DNA of 30,813 nt from Heritagella_A intestinalis (GCA_904418995.1 CAJFQF010000019.1:1-30813); one strand, 5' to 3'. Positions 21,522 to 29,786 are shown, counted from the first letter of the stretch. Notes: generated from the letters alone by a model not told the origin. Numbers and translations are program-made.

Positions 21522-21541
21522 CAGGAAAGGAGAAGTTCAGT

Positions 21542-21856
21542 ATGATAAAGAAGACGGAAGCAGCTGCAAAACAGTTCACCGAGCAGCTGGTTTCCCGCAC
21601 GCAGAAGGCAATGGAGCTGGGAGCGCCGGGAAAACGGCTTTTGCAGCAGTTGGAGCGGGAAAGCGGCCCTTCTATCATGCAGGGGCTGATACGCCGCCAG
21701 AGGGTTTCCGACACCTTTTCCTTTTTAGAAAAGGCGGGGCATCTGGAACTTTCCCCGGAAGCCATGGTGACCGAATCCGCCTATGGCGCCCTGTTTACCG
21801 ATGAAGAGGTTAACTGGTGCTTTGAGCAGCTCTGCGACTGCGGGTATTTCCGCTGA
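21542..21856 (+). CDS. Small hypothetical protein
   Basis: I do not recognise this 104-residue protein. It is soluble and helix-rich: an amphipathic start MIKKTEAAAKQFTEQLVSRTQKAME, a middle IMQGLIRRQRVSDTFSFLEKAGHLELS and a C-terminus with two cysteines (WCFEQLCDCGYFR). AAAGGAGAAG lies before ATG 21542. It begins 20 bases after the CorC-like gene and is followed by a terminator, so the two probably share a transcript. Codon use is like the neighbours, which supports a real gene. Confidence 0.65.
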   Translation: MIKKTEAAAKQFTEQLVSRTQKAMELGAPGKRLLQQLERESGPSIMQGLIRRQRVSDTFSFLEKAGHLELSPEAMVTESAYGALFTDEEVNWCFEQLCDCGYFR

Positions 21857-21913
21857 ACATTCTATAAGGAGATGTTTTTCTGTGTGCCGTCCGGTTTGAT
21901 ACCATGCAGATAG

Positions 21914-21947
21914 GAACAGGCTTCCCCAGGGAGGCCTGTTTGTTTTG
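21914..21947 (+). terminator. Terminator after the small hypothetical gene
   Basis: AACAGGC-T-TCCC (from 21915) pairs with GGGA-G-GCCTGTT (to 21940), followed by TGTTTT. Confidence 0.8.
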
Positions 21948-21979
21948 CATACAATCAAACAGATGAAGGATGAGACATT

Positions 21980-23152
21980 TTGAAACGGAACCTTATTTTG
22001 TTGTACACCATTGTCTTTTTGCAGGGCATGGTGTTTTATGGGCCGGTAGCAGTGCTGTACCGGCAGGCAGCGGGGATTACAGTCTTTCAAATGACCCTTA
22101 TTGAGGGCGTTTCCCTGGTGCTCACTGTGGGGCTGGAAATCCCTTGGGGGATTCTCGCGGAGAAAATCGGCTACCGCAGCACCATGGTGACCTGCTGCAT
22201 AGTGTTTTTTATCTCGAAGATTATTTTTTGGCAGGCGGTGGATTTCACCGGCTTTTTGACAGAGCGGGTATTGCTGGCGGTGGTGAGCGCCGGGCTTTCC
22301 GGCTGTGATACGGCCCTTTTATACCGTTCCTGCCGTGGGGAAGATACCCACTGGGTTTTCAGCCTGTATTCCGGTCTGGGATTGGCAGGGCTGCTGTGTT
22401 CTTCCTGCCTGTATACCCTGGTCGTGGGGGAGAATTTCCGCCTGGCCGGTTTGCTGACGGTTTTCTCCTATGAGCTGGCGGCTTTGGCTTCTCTGGGCCT
22501 GCGGGAAGTGGGGGAACCAGAAGAGGAAAAAGAAAAGAAAGCCCCGGAAAAACGCTCGCCGGTGAAAGCGTTTCGCGCAGCTTTATGGAATCCCCGCTTA
22601 TTGCTGTTATTGGTTGCCGCCGCGCTGATGGAACAGACCAACTGGGCGGTGACGGTGGTCCTCAATCAGCTGCAATATCAGCGCAGCGGCTTGGAAGTGT
22701 CCGCTATGGGCGTGATTTTGGCAGGGGTAAGCCTGGTGGGATTGTTGGGGGTGTTTTCCAAAAAGCTCACAGGACGGCTGGGCATCCTGGGGGCAGGTGA
22801 GCTCCTTTTTGCCCTCACTGGTGGGAGCTGTATTTTATTGGCTGTCACGGCGCAGCCGGTTGTTTCGATTTTGGGAATCGCCATTGTCAGCGGGACTGGC
22901 GCTTTGTTTACGCCTCTGCAAACGGAATTGCAAAACCGCCAGGTGAAAACCTCTCAACGGGCCACGGAACTGAGTATTCAATCGGCCTTTTTGAATGGCG
23001 CAGGCGCGCTGGTCAGCGTGGCTTTTGGCCGGGCGGCGGAGGGGAGTGTTCCCGGCGCTTTTTTGCTGGGGGCCGCCTGCTGTGTGCTGGGAGGGCTGCT
23101 CTATGGGGTTTGGTGCGGTAAAATGCGATATAAAGTAGATAATGTGCATTGA
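21980..23152 (+). CDS. MFS transporter
   Basis: This 390-residue polytopic protein has about twelve hydrophobic segments and a charged central loop (EPEEEKEKKAPEKRSPVKAF, near residues 180-200) between the two halves. The block EIPWGILAEKIGYRSTMV near residues 54-71 is the MFS loop-2 signature region. The likely role is drug or metabolite efflux with the proton gradient; the substrate is unknown. The start is a TTG at 21980 behind AAGGA (21966-21970). The stop lies 19 bases before the pgeF start, so the two may be cotranscribed. Confidence 0.87.
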   Translation: MKRNLILLYTIVFLQGMVFYGPVAVLYRQAAGITVFQMTLIEGVSLVLTVGLEIPWGILAEKIGYRSTMVTCCIVFFISKIIFWQAVDFTGFLTERVLLAVVSAGLSGCDTALLYRSCRGEDTHWVFSLYSGLGLAGLLCSSCLYTLVVGENFRLAGLLTVFSYELAALASLGLREVGEPEEEKEKKAPEKRSPVKAFRAALWNPRLLLLLVAAALMEQTNWAVTVVLNQLQYQRSGLEVSAMGVILAGVSLVGLLGVFSKKLTGRLGILGAGELLFALTGGSCILLAVTAQPVVSILGIAIVSGTGALFTPLQTELQNRQVKTSQRATELSIQSAFLNGAGALVSVAFGRAAEGSVPGAFLLGAACCVLGGLLYGVWCGKMRYKVDNVH

Positions 23153-23171
23153 TACAGAAAGGACGGTTGCT

Positions 23172-24008
23172 ATGCAGCTTGGACAGATGGAATATCAAGA
23201 GAAAAATGGAGTAGGCTTCCTCACTTTCCCCCAGCTTGCGCAGTTTTCCTGGCTGCGCCAGGCATTTTCCACCCGAAAAGGCGGTGTTAGCACCGGCGAG
23301 TTCTCCACAATGAACCTGAGCTTTGGCCGGGGCGACAGCCGGGAAAATGTGGAGGAGAATTACCGCCGGTTTTGTACCGCTGTGGGCTTTTCGCCGGATA
23401 GCCTCACCGCCTCGGCCCAGGACCATCACACGGTGGTGCGCCGGGTAGGCCAAGGGGATTGGGGCGTAGGCATTTGGCGTCCCAAAGACCGGGAAAGCGT
23501 AGACGGCCTGTGCACCAATGAACCGGGCGTCACCTTGGTAACCTATTATGCCGACTGTGTGCCCCTGTATTTTGTGGACCCGGAGCACCGCGCCATTGGC
23601 CTGGCCCATGCGGGCTGGCGGGGGACCGTAGCGCAGATGGGCCGGGAGATGCTCCGGCGTATGGAGGAGGAGTTCGGTACTCGCCCCTGTGAAGTCTACG
23701 CAGCCATTGGGCCCTCCATTGGCCCCTGCTGTTACGAGGTGGATGAGCCGGTAGCCCGGGAGTTTTTGGCCCTGACCCACCTGCATCCGGAAGATTTTGT
23801 AGAGGAAAAATCCGGGGGCAAATACCAGCTGAACCTCTGGGAGTGCAACCGGCAGGTGCTGGCGGCCGCCGGCGTGCCGGAAAGCCATATCACCGTGGGT
23901 GGGGTGTGTACCCAGTGCCATCAAGAGCTGCTTTTCTCCCATCGGGCGACTGCGGGCAAGAGAGGCGGCATGGCGGCCTTTTTGGAGATCCGGGAGGACG
24001 CCAGATGA
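23172..24008 (+). CDS. pgeF: Purine nucleoside phosphorylase / laccase-domain protein (PgeF, YfiH family)
   Basis: This 278-residue protein belongs to the YfiH/LACC1-like family, whose members act on purine nucleosides and edit peptidoglycan precursors in E. coli. The zinc-site residues are visible: His85/His86 in AQDHHTVV, Cys129 in YYADCVPLY and His146 in LAHAGWRGT. IGPSIGPCCYEVDEPV is also diagnostic. The older label polyphenol oxidase is probably misleading. ATG 23172 is chosen, with GAAAGGACG upstream; an ATG at 23142 would overlap the MFS gene. The stop overlaps the next start in ATGA (24005-24008), implying translational coupling to a radical SAM gene. Confidence 0.92.
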   Translation: MQLGQMEYQEKNGVGFLTFPQLAQFSWLRQAFSTRKGGVSTGEFSTMNLSFGRGDSRENVEENYRRFCTAVGFSPDSLTASAQDHHTVVRRVGQGDWGVGIWRPKDRESVDGLCTNEPGVTLVTYYADCVPLYFVDPEHRAIGLAHAGWRGTVAQMGREMLRRMEEEFGTRPCEVYAAIGPSIGPCCYEVDEPVAREFLALTHLHPEDFVEEKSGGKYQLNLWECNRQVLAAAGVPESHITVGGVCTQCHQELLFSHRATAGKRGGMAAFLEIREDAR

Positions 24009-24895
24009 CCGGAACCATAGAAGCCTGTAATCTGTGTCCCCGTCAGTGCGGCGTTCGCCGGGAGCCGGAGCGGGGGGAGGGTTTTTGCCGCATGGGCGCC
24101 CTCCCCGTGGTGGCGCGGGCAGCTTTGCACCAGTGGGAGGAACCCAGCATCAGCGGCGTCCGGGGTTCGGGAACGGTTTTCTTCACCGGTTGCTCCCTGC
24201 AATGCGTATTTTGTCAAAACGATTCCATCAGCACCCGCCGGGAGGTGGGGAAAGTCCTGACCCCAAAAGAGCTTCACCAGGTGTTTTTGCGACTCATCGA
24301 CCAAGGGGCCCACAATATCAACCTGGTGACCCCTACGCACTTTGCCTTAGCTGTTGCCGAGGCCCTTTCTATGGAAGAGCTTCCTGTTCCCGTGGTGTAT
24401 AACTGTGGAGGATATGAGTCCCTGGAAACCCTGCGGATGCTGGAAGGGCTGGTGGACATCTATCTGCCGGATCTGAAGTATGCTTCCGATGCCCTGGGTA
24501 AACGGTATTCTGGCGCGCCGGATTACTTCACCCGGGCCTCTCAGGCGATTTTGGAGATGGCACGGCAAACCGGTCCGGCCCGGTATGATGAAGAGGGGAT
24601 GATGCAGCGGGGCACCATGGTACGGCATTTGATTCTCCCCGGGAATACCCGGAACTCCATCGCTGTATTGGAATGGCTTCACGACAACCTGCCGGAATAT
24701 CCGGTGAGCCTCATGGCCCAATACGTACCCTGCGGCCGGGCTTCTGAGTTTCCGGAAATCAACCGCACCATCACCCGCCGGGAATATGAAAAAGTCCGGG
24801 ACGCTCTGTTCCGCCTGGATTTGGACGGTTATCTGCAAGGCCGTTCTGCCGCTAAAAAGGCTTTTATCCCGCCCTTTTCTTTGGAAGGACTTTAA
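24005..24895 (+). CDS. Radical SAM protein, PflX/pyruvate-formate-lyase-activase-like
   Basis: This 296-residue protein carries the radical SAM cluster motif CSLQCVFC (Cys63, Cys67, Cys70), preceded by a Cys-rich head (CNLCPRQC, then FCRMGALP with Cys28). It matches the PflX group (COG1313), relatives of glycyl-radical-enzyme activases with no settled substrate. TPTHFALAVAEAL, YNCGGYESLE and YLPDLKYA are typical later blocks. It overlaps pgeF by four bases. It ends ahead of a bidirectional terminator shared with the convergent dap operon. No glycyl radical enzyme is nearby. Confidence 0.9.
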   Translation: MTGTIEACNLCPRQCGVRREPERGEGFCRMGALPVVARAALHQWEEPSISGVRGSGTVFFTGCSLQCVFCQNDSISTRREVGKVLTPKELHQVFLRLIDQGAHNINLVTPTHFALAVAEALSMEELPVPVVYNCGGYESLETLRMLEGLVDIYLPDLKYASDALGKRYSGAPDYFTRASQAILEMARQTGPARYDEEGMMQRGTMVRHLILPGNTRNSIAVLEWLHDNLPEYPVSLMAQYVPCGRASEFPEINRTITRREYEKVRDALFRLDLDGYLQGRSAAKKAFIPPFSLEGL

Positions 24896-24898
24896 AAT

Positions 24899-24943
24899 AA
24901 AAGGCAGAAGGTTTCCCCTATGGGAAGCCTTCTGCCTTTTGTC
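24899..24943. terminator. Bidirectional terminator between the radical SAM gene and the dap operon
   Basis: AAAAGGCAGAAGG (24899-24911) pairs with CCTTCTGCCTTTT (24928-24940), with further TTTCCC/GGGAAG pairing inside. T runs are present on both strands, so it can serve both converging transcripts. Confidence 0.9.
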
Positions 24944-24964
24944 ATTTTGGAGCAAATAGGAAGG

Positions 24965-25417
24965 TTAGGTCAGCGCCTGATGCAGTTCCTCCAGAGCGGC
25001 GTCATAATCGGCCGCTGTCACAATGAAGGAGATTTCCACGTCCGAGGTGCTAATCAGCCGCAGGTCCGCGTGGGCCCGGGAGGCCGCCTGGAATACCGCC
25101 GCCGCTACGCCGGGAGTATTCTTCATTCCCGGGTCGTAGACCGCGATTTTATAGTTCCCGCTGCTGACAATGGGACGGATGCCCGTGGATTCCTGGAGTT
25201 TCCGGGTAAAGGTGAGGATTTTCCCCAGATCGTCGTCCTGCACGGTGATGGAAAATGCGGTCCGGTCACCGTGGGCCGGCGCCATGGAGATCATGTCAAT
25301 GTTGACGCCCATGGCTGCCACGGTCTCCAAAGAGGAGGCCAGATAGCCGATGTCAGCGGGACATCCTTCCAGGGTGATGAGGGTAATGTCGCTCAAAGTG
25401 GTAATGGCTGCGCTCAT
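24965..25417 (-). CDS. Stand-alone double-ACT protein resembling the aspartokinase regulatory domain
   Basis: This 150-residue protein consists of two ACT domains (about 10-72 and 85-148) and nothing else. ITLITLEGCPADIGYLASSLETVAAMGVNIDMI and the later FQAASRAHADLRLISTSDVEISFIV follow the C-terminal lysine/threonine-sensing region of aspartate kinase LysC closely, but the kinase domain is missing. It could be a separate regulatory subunit, like the beta chain of aspartokinase II, or an independent lysine sensor. It starts at ATG 25417 with AAAGGAGGAG upstream. It is the last gene behind asd-dapA-dapB and so falls under the lysine riboswitch. A large stem lies between dapB and this gene. Confidence 0.85.
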   Translation of the reverse strand: MSAAITTLSDITLITLEGCPADIGYLASSLETVAAMGVNIDMISMAPAHGDRTAFSITVQDDDLGKILTFTRKLQESTGIRPIVSSGNYKIAVYDPGMKNTPGVAAAVFQAASRAHADLRLISTSDVEISFIVTAADYDAALEELHQALT

Positions 25418-25460
25418 AAACAACTCCTCCTTTTGTAAAGGCTAAGCCTGGTTTCTCCCG

Positions 25461-25508
25461 AGAATACGCTCAGGGGCGGCAGCTTTCCGCCCCTGCTGAC
25501 GGTATTCT
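25461..25508 (-). promoter_or_regulatory. Large intercistronic hairpin between dapB and the ACT gene
   Basis: An inner perfect 9-bp stem, CAGGGGCGG/CCGCCCCTG (25471-25479 / 25487-25495), is closed by an outer 7-bp stem, AGAATAC/GTATTCT (25461-25467 / 25502-25508). No T run follows on the minus strand, so it is more likely an RNA processing or stability element, or a barrier to 3' decay, than a terminator. Confidence 0.6.
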
Positions 25509-25518
25509 GTGGTCAGGG

Positions 25519-26268
25519 TTACACCAGGGCAGACATATCATACAGTCCCGCCGGACGGCCGGGAAGATATAAAGCTGCGTTCACCGCACCGGCAGCAAAC
25601 ACTTCTTTGGACTGGGCGGAATGGGAGAGGCGGATGACTTCGTGCTGTCCCGCGAAGATCACTTCGTGCTCGCCCACAATGGTGCCGCCCCGAATGGAGT
25701 GGATGCCAATTTCATCGCTGCTGCGCTTCTGCCGCTGGGAATGGCGGTCATACATATAGCGGCTGGGGCCCTCCCGGGTTTCGGAAATGGCGTCGGCAAT
25801 CATCAGTGCCGTGCCGCTGGGAGCGTCCAGCTTCTGGTTATGGTGTTCTTCCACAATCTCAATGTCAAAATCCCGGCCCAGTACAGCGGTGGCCTTTTTG
25901 GCCAGCTCAATGAGCAGGTTAATGCCTAGGGACATATTCCGGGAGTAGAACACCGGGATTTCCTTGGCGGCATCCTTCACGGCCTGTACCTGCTCCGGGG
26001 TGTAGCCCGTGGTGCAGAGCACAACCGGCAGTTTTTTCTCCCGTGCATATTGGAGCAGGGAGGAGAGCAGGCTGGGATTGGAAAAATCAATGAGCACATC
26101 TGCTTCCCGGTCTACCTCCGAAAGAGAGGAAAACACCGGGAAAGCTTCTGTCCCCATACTGCGCAAATCGATCCCCGCAGTAATTTCACAGTCTTGGCGG
26201 TTTTCCACAAGGGATGCGATAACCCGGCCCATGTGGCCGCTGCATCCGCTTAAAAGGATCTTTGTCAT
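25519..26268 (-). CDS. dapB: 4-hydroxy-tetrahydrodipicolinate reductase
   Basis: This 249-residue NAD(P)H enzyme reduces the product of DapA in lysine and diaminopimelate synthesis. The Rossmann motif is GCSGHMG (8-14), the family motif EEHHNQKLDAPSGTA supplies the catalytic His and Lys, and the tetramer-forming C-terminal domain ends before DMSALV. Residues STT... are replaced by the usual LCTTGYTPEQ. ATG 26268 gives the normal MTKILLSGCSG start, although its ribosome-binding site is weak and lies beside a perfect 7-bp hairpin (26276-26294). It follows dapA after 33 bases. Confidence 0.95.
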   Translation of the reverse strand: MTKILLSGCSGHMGRVIASLVENRQDCEITAGIDLRSMGTEAFPVFSSLSEVDREADVLIDFSNPSLLSSLLQYAREKKLPVVLCTTGYTPEQVQAVKDAAKEIPVFYSRNMSLGINLLIELAKKATAVLGRDFDIEIVEEHHNQKLDAPSGTALMIADAISETREGPSRYMYDRHSQRQKRSSDEIGIHSIRGGTIVGEHEVIFAGQHEVIRLSHSAQSKEVFAAGAVNAALYLPGRPAGLYDMSALV

Positions 26269-26301
26269 AGCTTTCTGCCGGCAAAGCGCCGGCACGCCTC
26301 C

Positions 26302-27204
26302 TTACATTTTGAAATTCCCGATGAGGCCGTATTGGCTCAGAACTTCTGCCAGGGATTCCTTGGCCGCAGCGCTGAGAGGCGCCAGGGGCATCCGGCACTC
26401 CCCGCAGGCAAAGCCCATGAGGTTCAGGGCTTCCTTTACGGGAATGGGGTTCACATCCATGAACAGGGCCTTCATCAAAGCCGTGTGGCGGAACTGGATT
26501 TCCCGGGCGGTCTCCAAATCGCCCCGGAGCATAGCCGCGCACAGCTCGTGCATGGTCTTGGGCATGACGTTGGCAAAAACAGAGATCACACCCTTGCCGC
26601 CCAATGCCATCATGGGCAGGGTCAGCTCATCCTCGCCGGAATAAACCGCCAGGTCATCCCCGCACAGGGACATGGTGCGTACTGCGGAAGCCATGTCGCC
26701 GTTGGCCTCTTTGGTGGCCACAATGTTGGGGTGCTTTGCCAGCTCCCGGTAAGTCTGGGGCTGGATGTTGCAGCCGGTGCGGGAAGGCACATTGTAGAGG
26801 ATAATGGGGGTGCTCACCCGGTCGGCCACATAGGTAAAGTGGCGGATCAGGCCGCTCTGGGAGCTTTTGTTGTAATAGGGAGTCACCATCAAAAGGGCGT
26901 CAGCGCCGCTGGCTTCAGCAGAGCGGGCCAGCTCCACCGCATAGAGGGTGTCGTTGCTGCCGGCCCCGGCGATAACCGGAACCCGGTGATTTACGTGACG
27001 GATGGTGAAGTCCAGCACCTGGCAGTGCTCCTCGTGGTTGAGGGTAGCGGATTCGCCGGTGGTGCCGCAGGAGATAATGGCGTCGGTCCCTTCGGCGATC
27101 TGGAACTCAATGAGCCGTTCCAGCTCGGAATAGTTGACGGAGCCGTCTTCCTTCATAGGGGTGACAATGGCAACGCCGGAGCCGGTAAAAATGGTTTTCT
27201 TCAT
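26302..27204 (-). CDS. dapA: 4-hydroxy-tetrahydrodipicolinate synthase
   Basis: This 300-residue TIM-barrel lyase condenses aspartate semialdehyde with pyruvate, the first committed step to diaminopimelate and lysine. The Schiff-base lysine is Lys165 (VATKEANGD), with Tyr137 in ILYNVPSRTG and the substrate threonines Thr48-Thr49 in CGTTGES. Length and motifs are complete. TTGGAGGC precedes ATG 27204. It lies 24 bases after asd in the same operon. Confidence 0.97.
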   Translation of the reverse strand: MKKTIFTGSGVAIVTPMKEDGSVNYSELERLIEFQIAEGTDAIISCGTTGESATLNHEEHCQVLDFTIRHVNHRVPVIAGAGSNDTLYAVELARSAEASGADALLMVTPYYNKSSQSGLIRHFTYVADRVSTPIILYNVPSRTGCNIQPQTYRELAKHPNIVATKEANGDMASAVRTMSLCGDDLAVYSGEDELTLPMMALGGKGVISVFANVMPKTMHELCAAMLRGDLETAREIQFRHTALMKALFMDVNPIPVKEALNLMGFACGECRMPLAPLSAAAKESLAEVLSQYGLIGNFKM

Positions 27205-27228
27205 GGGTCAGATGCCTCCAATCAAAGG

Positions 27229-28308
27229 TTAGTCCAAATATCCCTTGGCGCACAGCAGCTCCGCCATGAGGACAGCGCCGCCTGCCGCGCCGCGCAGGGT
27301 ATTGTGGGAAAGGCAGACAAATTTAATATCATACTGGGTGTCGGGACGCAGGCGTCCAATAGAGACGGCCATGCCGTTTTCCAGGTTGCGGTCCAGTTTC
27401 GCCTGGGGACGGTCGTTCTCGGTGAAATAGTGGAGGAACTGCTTGGGAGCGCTGGGCAGTTCCAGCTCCTGAGCCGGGCCGCGATAGCTTTCCCACCGGC
27501 GGATGATCTCCTCCATGGGGACCTTCTTGTCAAAGGAAACGAACACGGCGGCAGTGTGGCCGTCGGAAACCGGCACCCGCAGGCACTGGGAAGTAATGCT
27601 GGGGGAAGTGGCATTGACGATTTTGCCGTCTTCGATGTGGCCCCAAATCTTCAGGGGCTCCTGCTCGGATTTCTCCTCTTCGCCGCCGATATAGGGAATC
27701 ACGTTGTCTACGATTTCCGGGAAGGTGGCAAAGGTCTTGCCGGCGCCGGAAATAGCCTGATAGGTGCAGGCCAGCACCCGGGTGACGCCCAAATCCATCA
27801 GGGGATGCACAGCGGGCACATAGCTCTGAAGGGAGCAGTTGGATTTCACAGCGATAAAGCCCCGCTTGGTGCCCAGGCGCTTGCGCTGGGCGTGGATGAT
27901 CTCCGCGTGGTCGGCGTTGATCTCGGGGATAATCATGGGCACATCAGGGGTGCCGCGGTGAGCGCTGTTGTTGGAAATTACCGGGCACTCTGCCTTGGCA
28001 TAGGTCTCTTCCAGGGCGCGGATCTCTTCTTTTTTCATGTCCACGGCGCAGAATACGAAATCCACCAGGGAGGTGATTTTCTCCACGTCGGCAGTGGCGT
28101 CCATTACCACCATGGAGGCCATGGAGGCGGGGATAGGGGTCTGCATAGCCCAACGCGGGCCTACGGCTTCCTGATAGGTTTTGCCGGCAGAGCGGGCAGA
28201 GGCGGCCAGTGCGCACACCTCAAACCAGGGATAGTTTTCCAACAGCGTAGCAAACCGCTGGCCCACCATGCCGGTGGCGCCGATAATACCTACTTTATAC
28301 TTCTTCAT
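27229..28308 (-). CDS. asd: Aspartate-semialdehyde dehydrogenase
   Basis: This 359-residue NADP enzyme reduces aspartyl phosphate to the semialdehyde used for lysine, threonine and methionine. GIIGATGMVGQRF (7-19) binds the cofactor, and the catalytic cysteine is Cys158 in VKSNCSLQ. A later HTAAVF block supplies the active-site His. The active-site wording (SNCS, ISNNSAHR) and length fit the archaeal/fungal-type branch rather than the classical E. coli branch. AGGAGGGC lies eight bases before ATG 28308; the open frame continues upstream only through the riboswitch. It is the first gene of the lysine-controlled operon. Confidence 0.95.
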   Translation of the reverse strand: MKKYKVGIIGATGMVGQRFATLLENYPWFEVCALAASARSAGKTYQEAVGPRWAMQTPIPASMASMVVMDATADVEKITSLVDFVFCAVDMKKEEIRALEETYAKAECPVISNNSAHRGTPDVPMIIPEINADHAEIIHAQRKRLGTKRGFIAVKSNCSLQSYVPAVHPLMDLGVTRVLACTYQAISGAGKTFATFPEIVDNVIPYIGGEEEKSEQEPLKIWGHIEDGKIVNATSPSITSQCLRVPVSDGHTAAVFVSFDKKVPMEEIIRRWESYRGPAQELELPSAPKQFLHYFTENDRPQAKLDRNLENGMAVSIGRLRPDTQYDIKFVCLSHNTLRGAAGGAVLMAELLCAKGYLD

Positions 28309-28356
28309 AACAAAAAGCCCTCCTGAAAGATTAAAAATGGGGTTGACGGCAGGGTA

Positions 28357-28380
28357 TAAAAAAACCGGTTGAAAACCGGC
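28357..28380 (-). terminator. Riboswitch terminator before asd
   Basis: On the minus strand CCGGTT and AACCGG pair around a short loop and run into seven T residues. It lies between the lysine aptamer and asd, where lysine binding would favour its formation. Confidence 0.85.
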
Positions 28381-28441
28381 CACCAATCCAATATAATAGT
28401 ACTGTTCGGGGTTATTCCGCTTCCGGCGGCGGGATAAGTCC

Positions 28442-28603
28442 GATAGCGCTCCATCATAAGGATATGATGACAGTTGCAGTGGTATTCCCAAAGCAGCCAG
28501 GCGGATGTTTGCCACGCACCGCCTTCGGCGACTTCCCCTTTCACAGGTGATCACAGGCCTGGCAGCCTCACAACCCATTACTTTTGAAAGACGCGCCTCT
28601 ATC
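28442..28603 (-). promoter_or_regulatory. Lysine riboswitch (L box)
   Basis: On the minus strand the 162-base leader begins GATAGAGGCGCG, continues with TCAAAAGTA, GGGGAAGTCGCCGAAGGCGG, a CTGGCTGCTTTGGGAATACC region and CAACTGTCA, and closes with GGAGCGCTATC. These are the conserved blocks of the L box in their normal order, and P1 closes as GATAG/CTATC. In the family, lysine binding stabilises a form that allows the downstream terminator to fold, so asd-dapA-dapB and the ACT gene are turned off when lysine is plentiful. Confidence 0.95.
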
Positions 28604-28615
28604 TTCAACGCCTTT

Positions 28616-28644
28616 ATCATACATGATAGAGAGCATTTTGTCAA
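28616..28644 (-). promoter_or_regulatory. Promoter of the lysine riboswitch-asd operon
   Basis: On the minus strand a perfect TTGACA (28639-28644), 17 bases and TATGAT (28616-28621) place the start about seven bases before the aptamer. Confidence 0.88.
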
Positions 28645-28742
28645 TTTCTATCCGGCGTTTTGCGCCGTTTTTTTACGCCGTTCCGCTAAAGAGAGGGGAA
28701 AACAGCATAGGGAGACCCTTTTAAGAAAGGATGTTGCCAAAT

Positions 28743-29786
28743 ATGGATCAGATACCAGAGATGAAGACCCACGATTTCTATTATGACCTGCCCCAGGAGC
28801 TCATCGCCCAGACCCCGGCAGAACCCCGGGATTCTTCCCGGCTCATGGTGCTGGACCGGAAAACCGGAGAGATTTCCCACCATCATTTTTATGATATTAT
28901 AGATTTCCTTATGCCCGGCGACTGCCTCATTGTCAACGACTCCCGGGTGCTTCCCGCCCGGCTCTACGGTGTGAAAGAGGAGACCGGCGCCCATGTGGAA
29001 TTCCTGCTCCTTCACCAGCAGGAACAGGATGTGTGGGAGGTGCTCTGCGGCCCGGGGCGCAGAGCCAAGCCCGGCGCGAAGTTCACCTTTGGGGATGGAT
29101 TGCTCCACGCAGAAATCCTGGAAGTGCTGGAAGGCGGTAACCGGCTGGCGAAATTCACCTATGAGGGGAATTTCTACTCGATTCTGGACAAAATTGGCCA
29201 GATGCCCTTGCCTCACTATATTACAGCGGAGCTCAAAGACAAAGAACGCTATCAGACCGTGTATTCCCGGGAAATCGGTTCTGCGGCGGCCCCCACAGCC
29301 GGGCTGCACTTTACCCCGGAATTATTGGAGAAAGTGAAGGCTAAAGGAGTGCGCATCGGCGCTGTGACCCTTCATGTGGGGCTTGGTACCTTCCGCCCGG
29401 TGAGTGTGGAGAAGATTTCCGAGCACAAAATGCATTCAGAGCACTACCATCTTTCCGCTGAAACCGCCGCCCTGATTCAGGAGACTAAGCAGAACGGGGG
29501 ACGGGTCATTGCAGTGGGCACCACCAGCTGCCGTACCCTGGAATCGGTGGCCGCCAAAGAGGGCCGCATTTGTGAAAGCGATGGCTGGACGGATATTTTT
29601 ATTTATCCGGGCTATGAATTCAAGGTGCTGGATGGCCTGATTACCAATTTCCATCTGCCGGAGAGCACTCTGGTGATGCTGGTTTCAGCCCTGGCCGGCC
29701 GGGAAAATATCCTTCACGCTTATCAGGTAGCGGTGGAGGAAAAATACCGTTTCTTCAGCTTTGGCGATGCCATGTTTATCCGGTGA
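28743..29786 (+). CDS. queA: S-adenosylmethionine:tRNA ribosyltransferase-isomerase
   Basis: This 347-residue enzyme transfers and isomerises the ribose of AdoMet onto preQ1 in tRNA, making epoxyqueuosine at position 34. Diagnostic blocks are FYYDLPQELIAQTPAEPRDSSRLM, IVNDSRVLPARLYG, SAAAPTAGLHFT and LITNFHLPESTLVMLVSA near the end. ATG 28743 follows AAGAAAGGATG at good spacing; an ATG at 28731 overlaps that site. It is divergent from the lysine operon. Its usual partner tgt is not next to it; tRNA-Arg follows about 100 bases later. Confidence 0.96.
   Translation: MDQIPEMKTHDFYYDLPQELIAQTPAEPRDSSRLMVLDRKTGEISHHHFYDIIDFLMPGDCLIVNDSRVLPARLYGVKEETGAHVEFLLLHQQEQDVWEVLCGPGRRAKPGAKFTFGDGLLHAEILEVLEGGNRLAKFTYEGNFYSILDKIGQMPLPHYITAELKDKERYQTVYSREIGSAAAPTAGLHFTPELLEKVKAKGVRIGAVTLHVGLGTFRPVSVEKISEHKMHSEHYHLSAETAALIQETKQNGGRVIAVGTTSCRTLESVAAKEGRICESDGWTDIFIYPGYEFKVLDGLITNFHLPESTLVMLVSALAGRENILHAYQVAVEEKYRFFSFGDAMFIR

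Noticed and set aside
26332..28326. A 664-codon open frame on the plus strand
   Set aside because: It is antisense to dapA and asd, both complete and in a riboswitch-controlled operon; the Gly/His-rich product looks like a reverse-frame artefact.
28653..28674. CGGCG/CGCCG hairpin with seven T residues before queA
   Set aside because: The stem has only five pairs and no plus-strand gene lies upstream of it. It could be a queA leader attenuator, but nothing else supports that.
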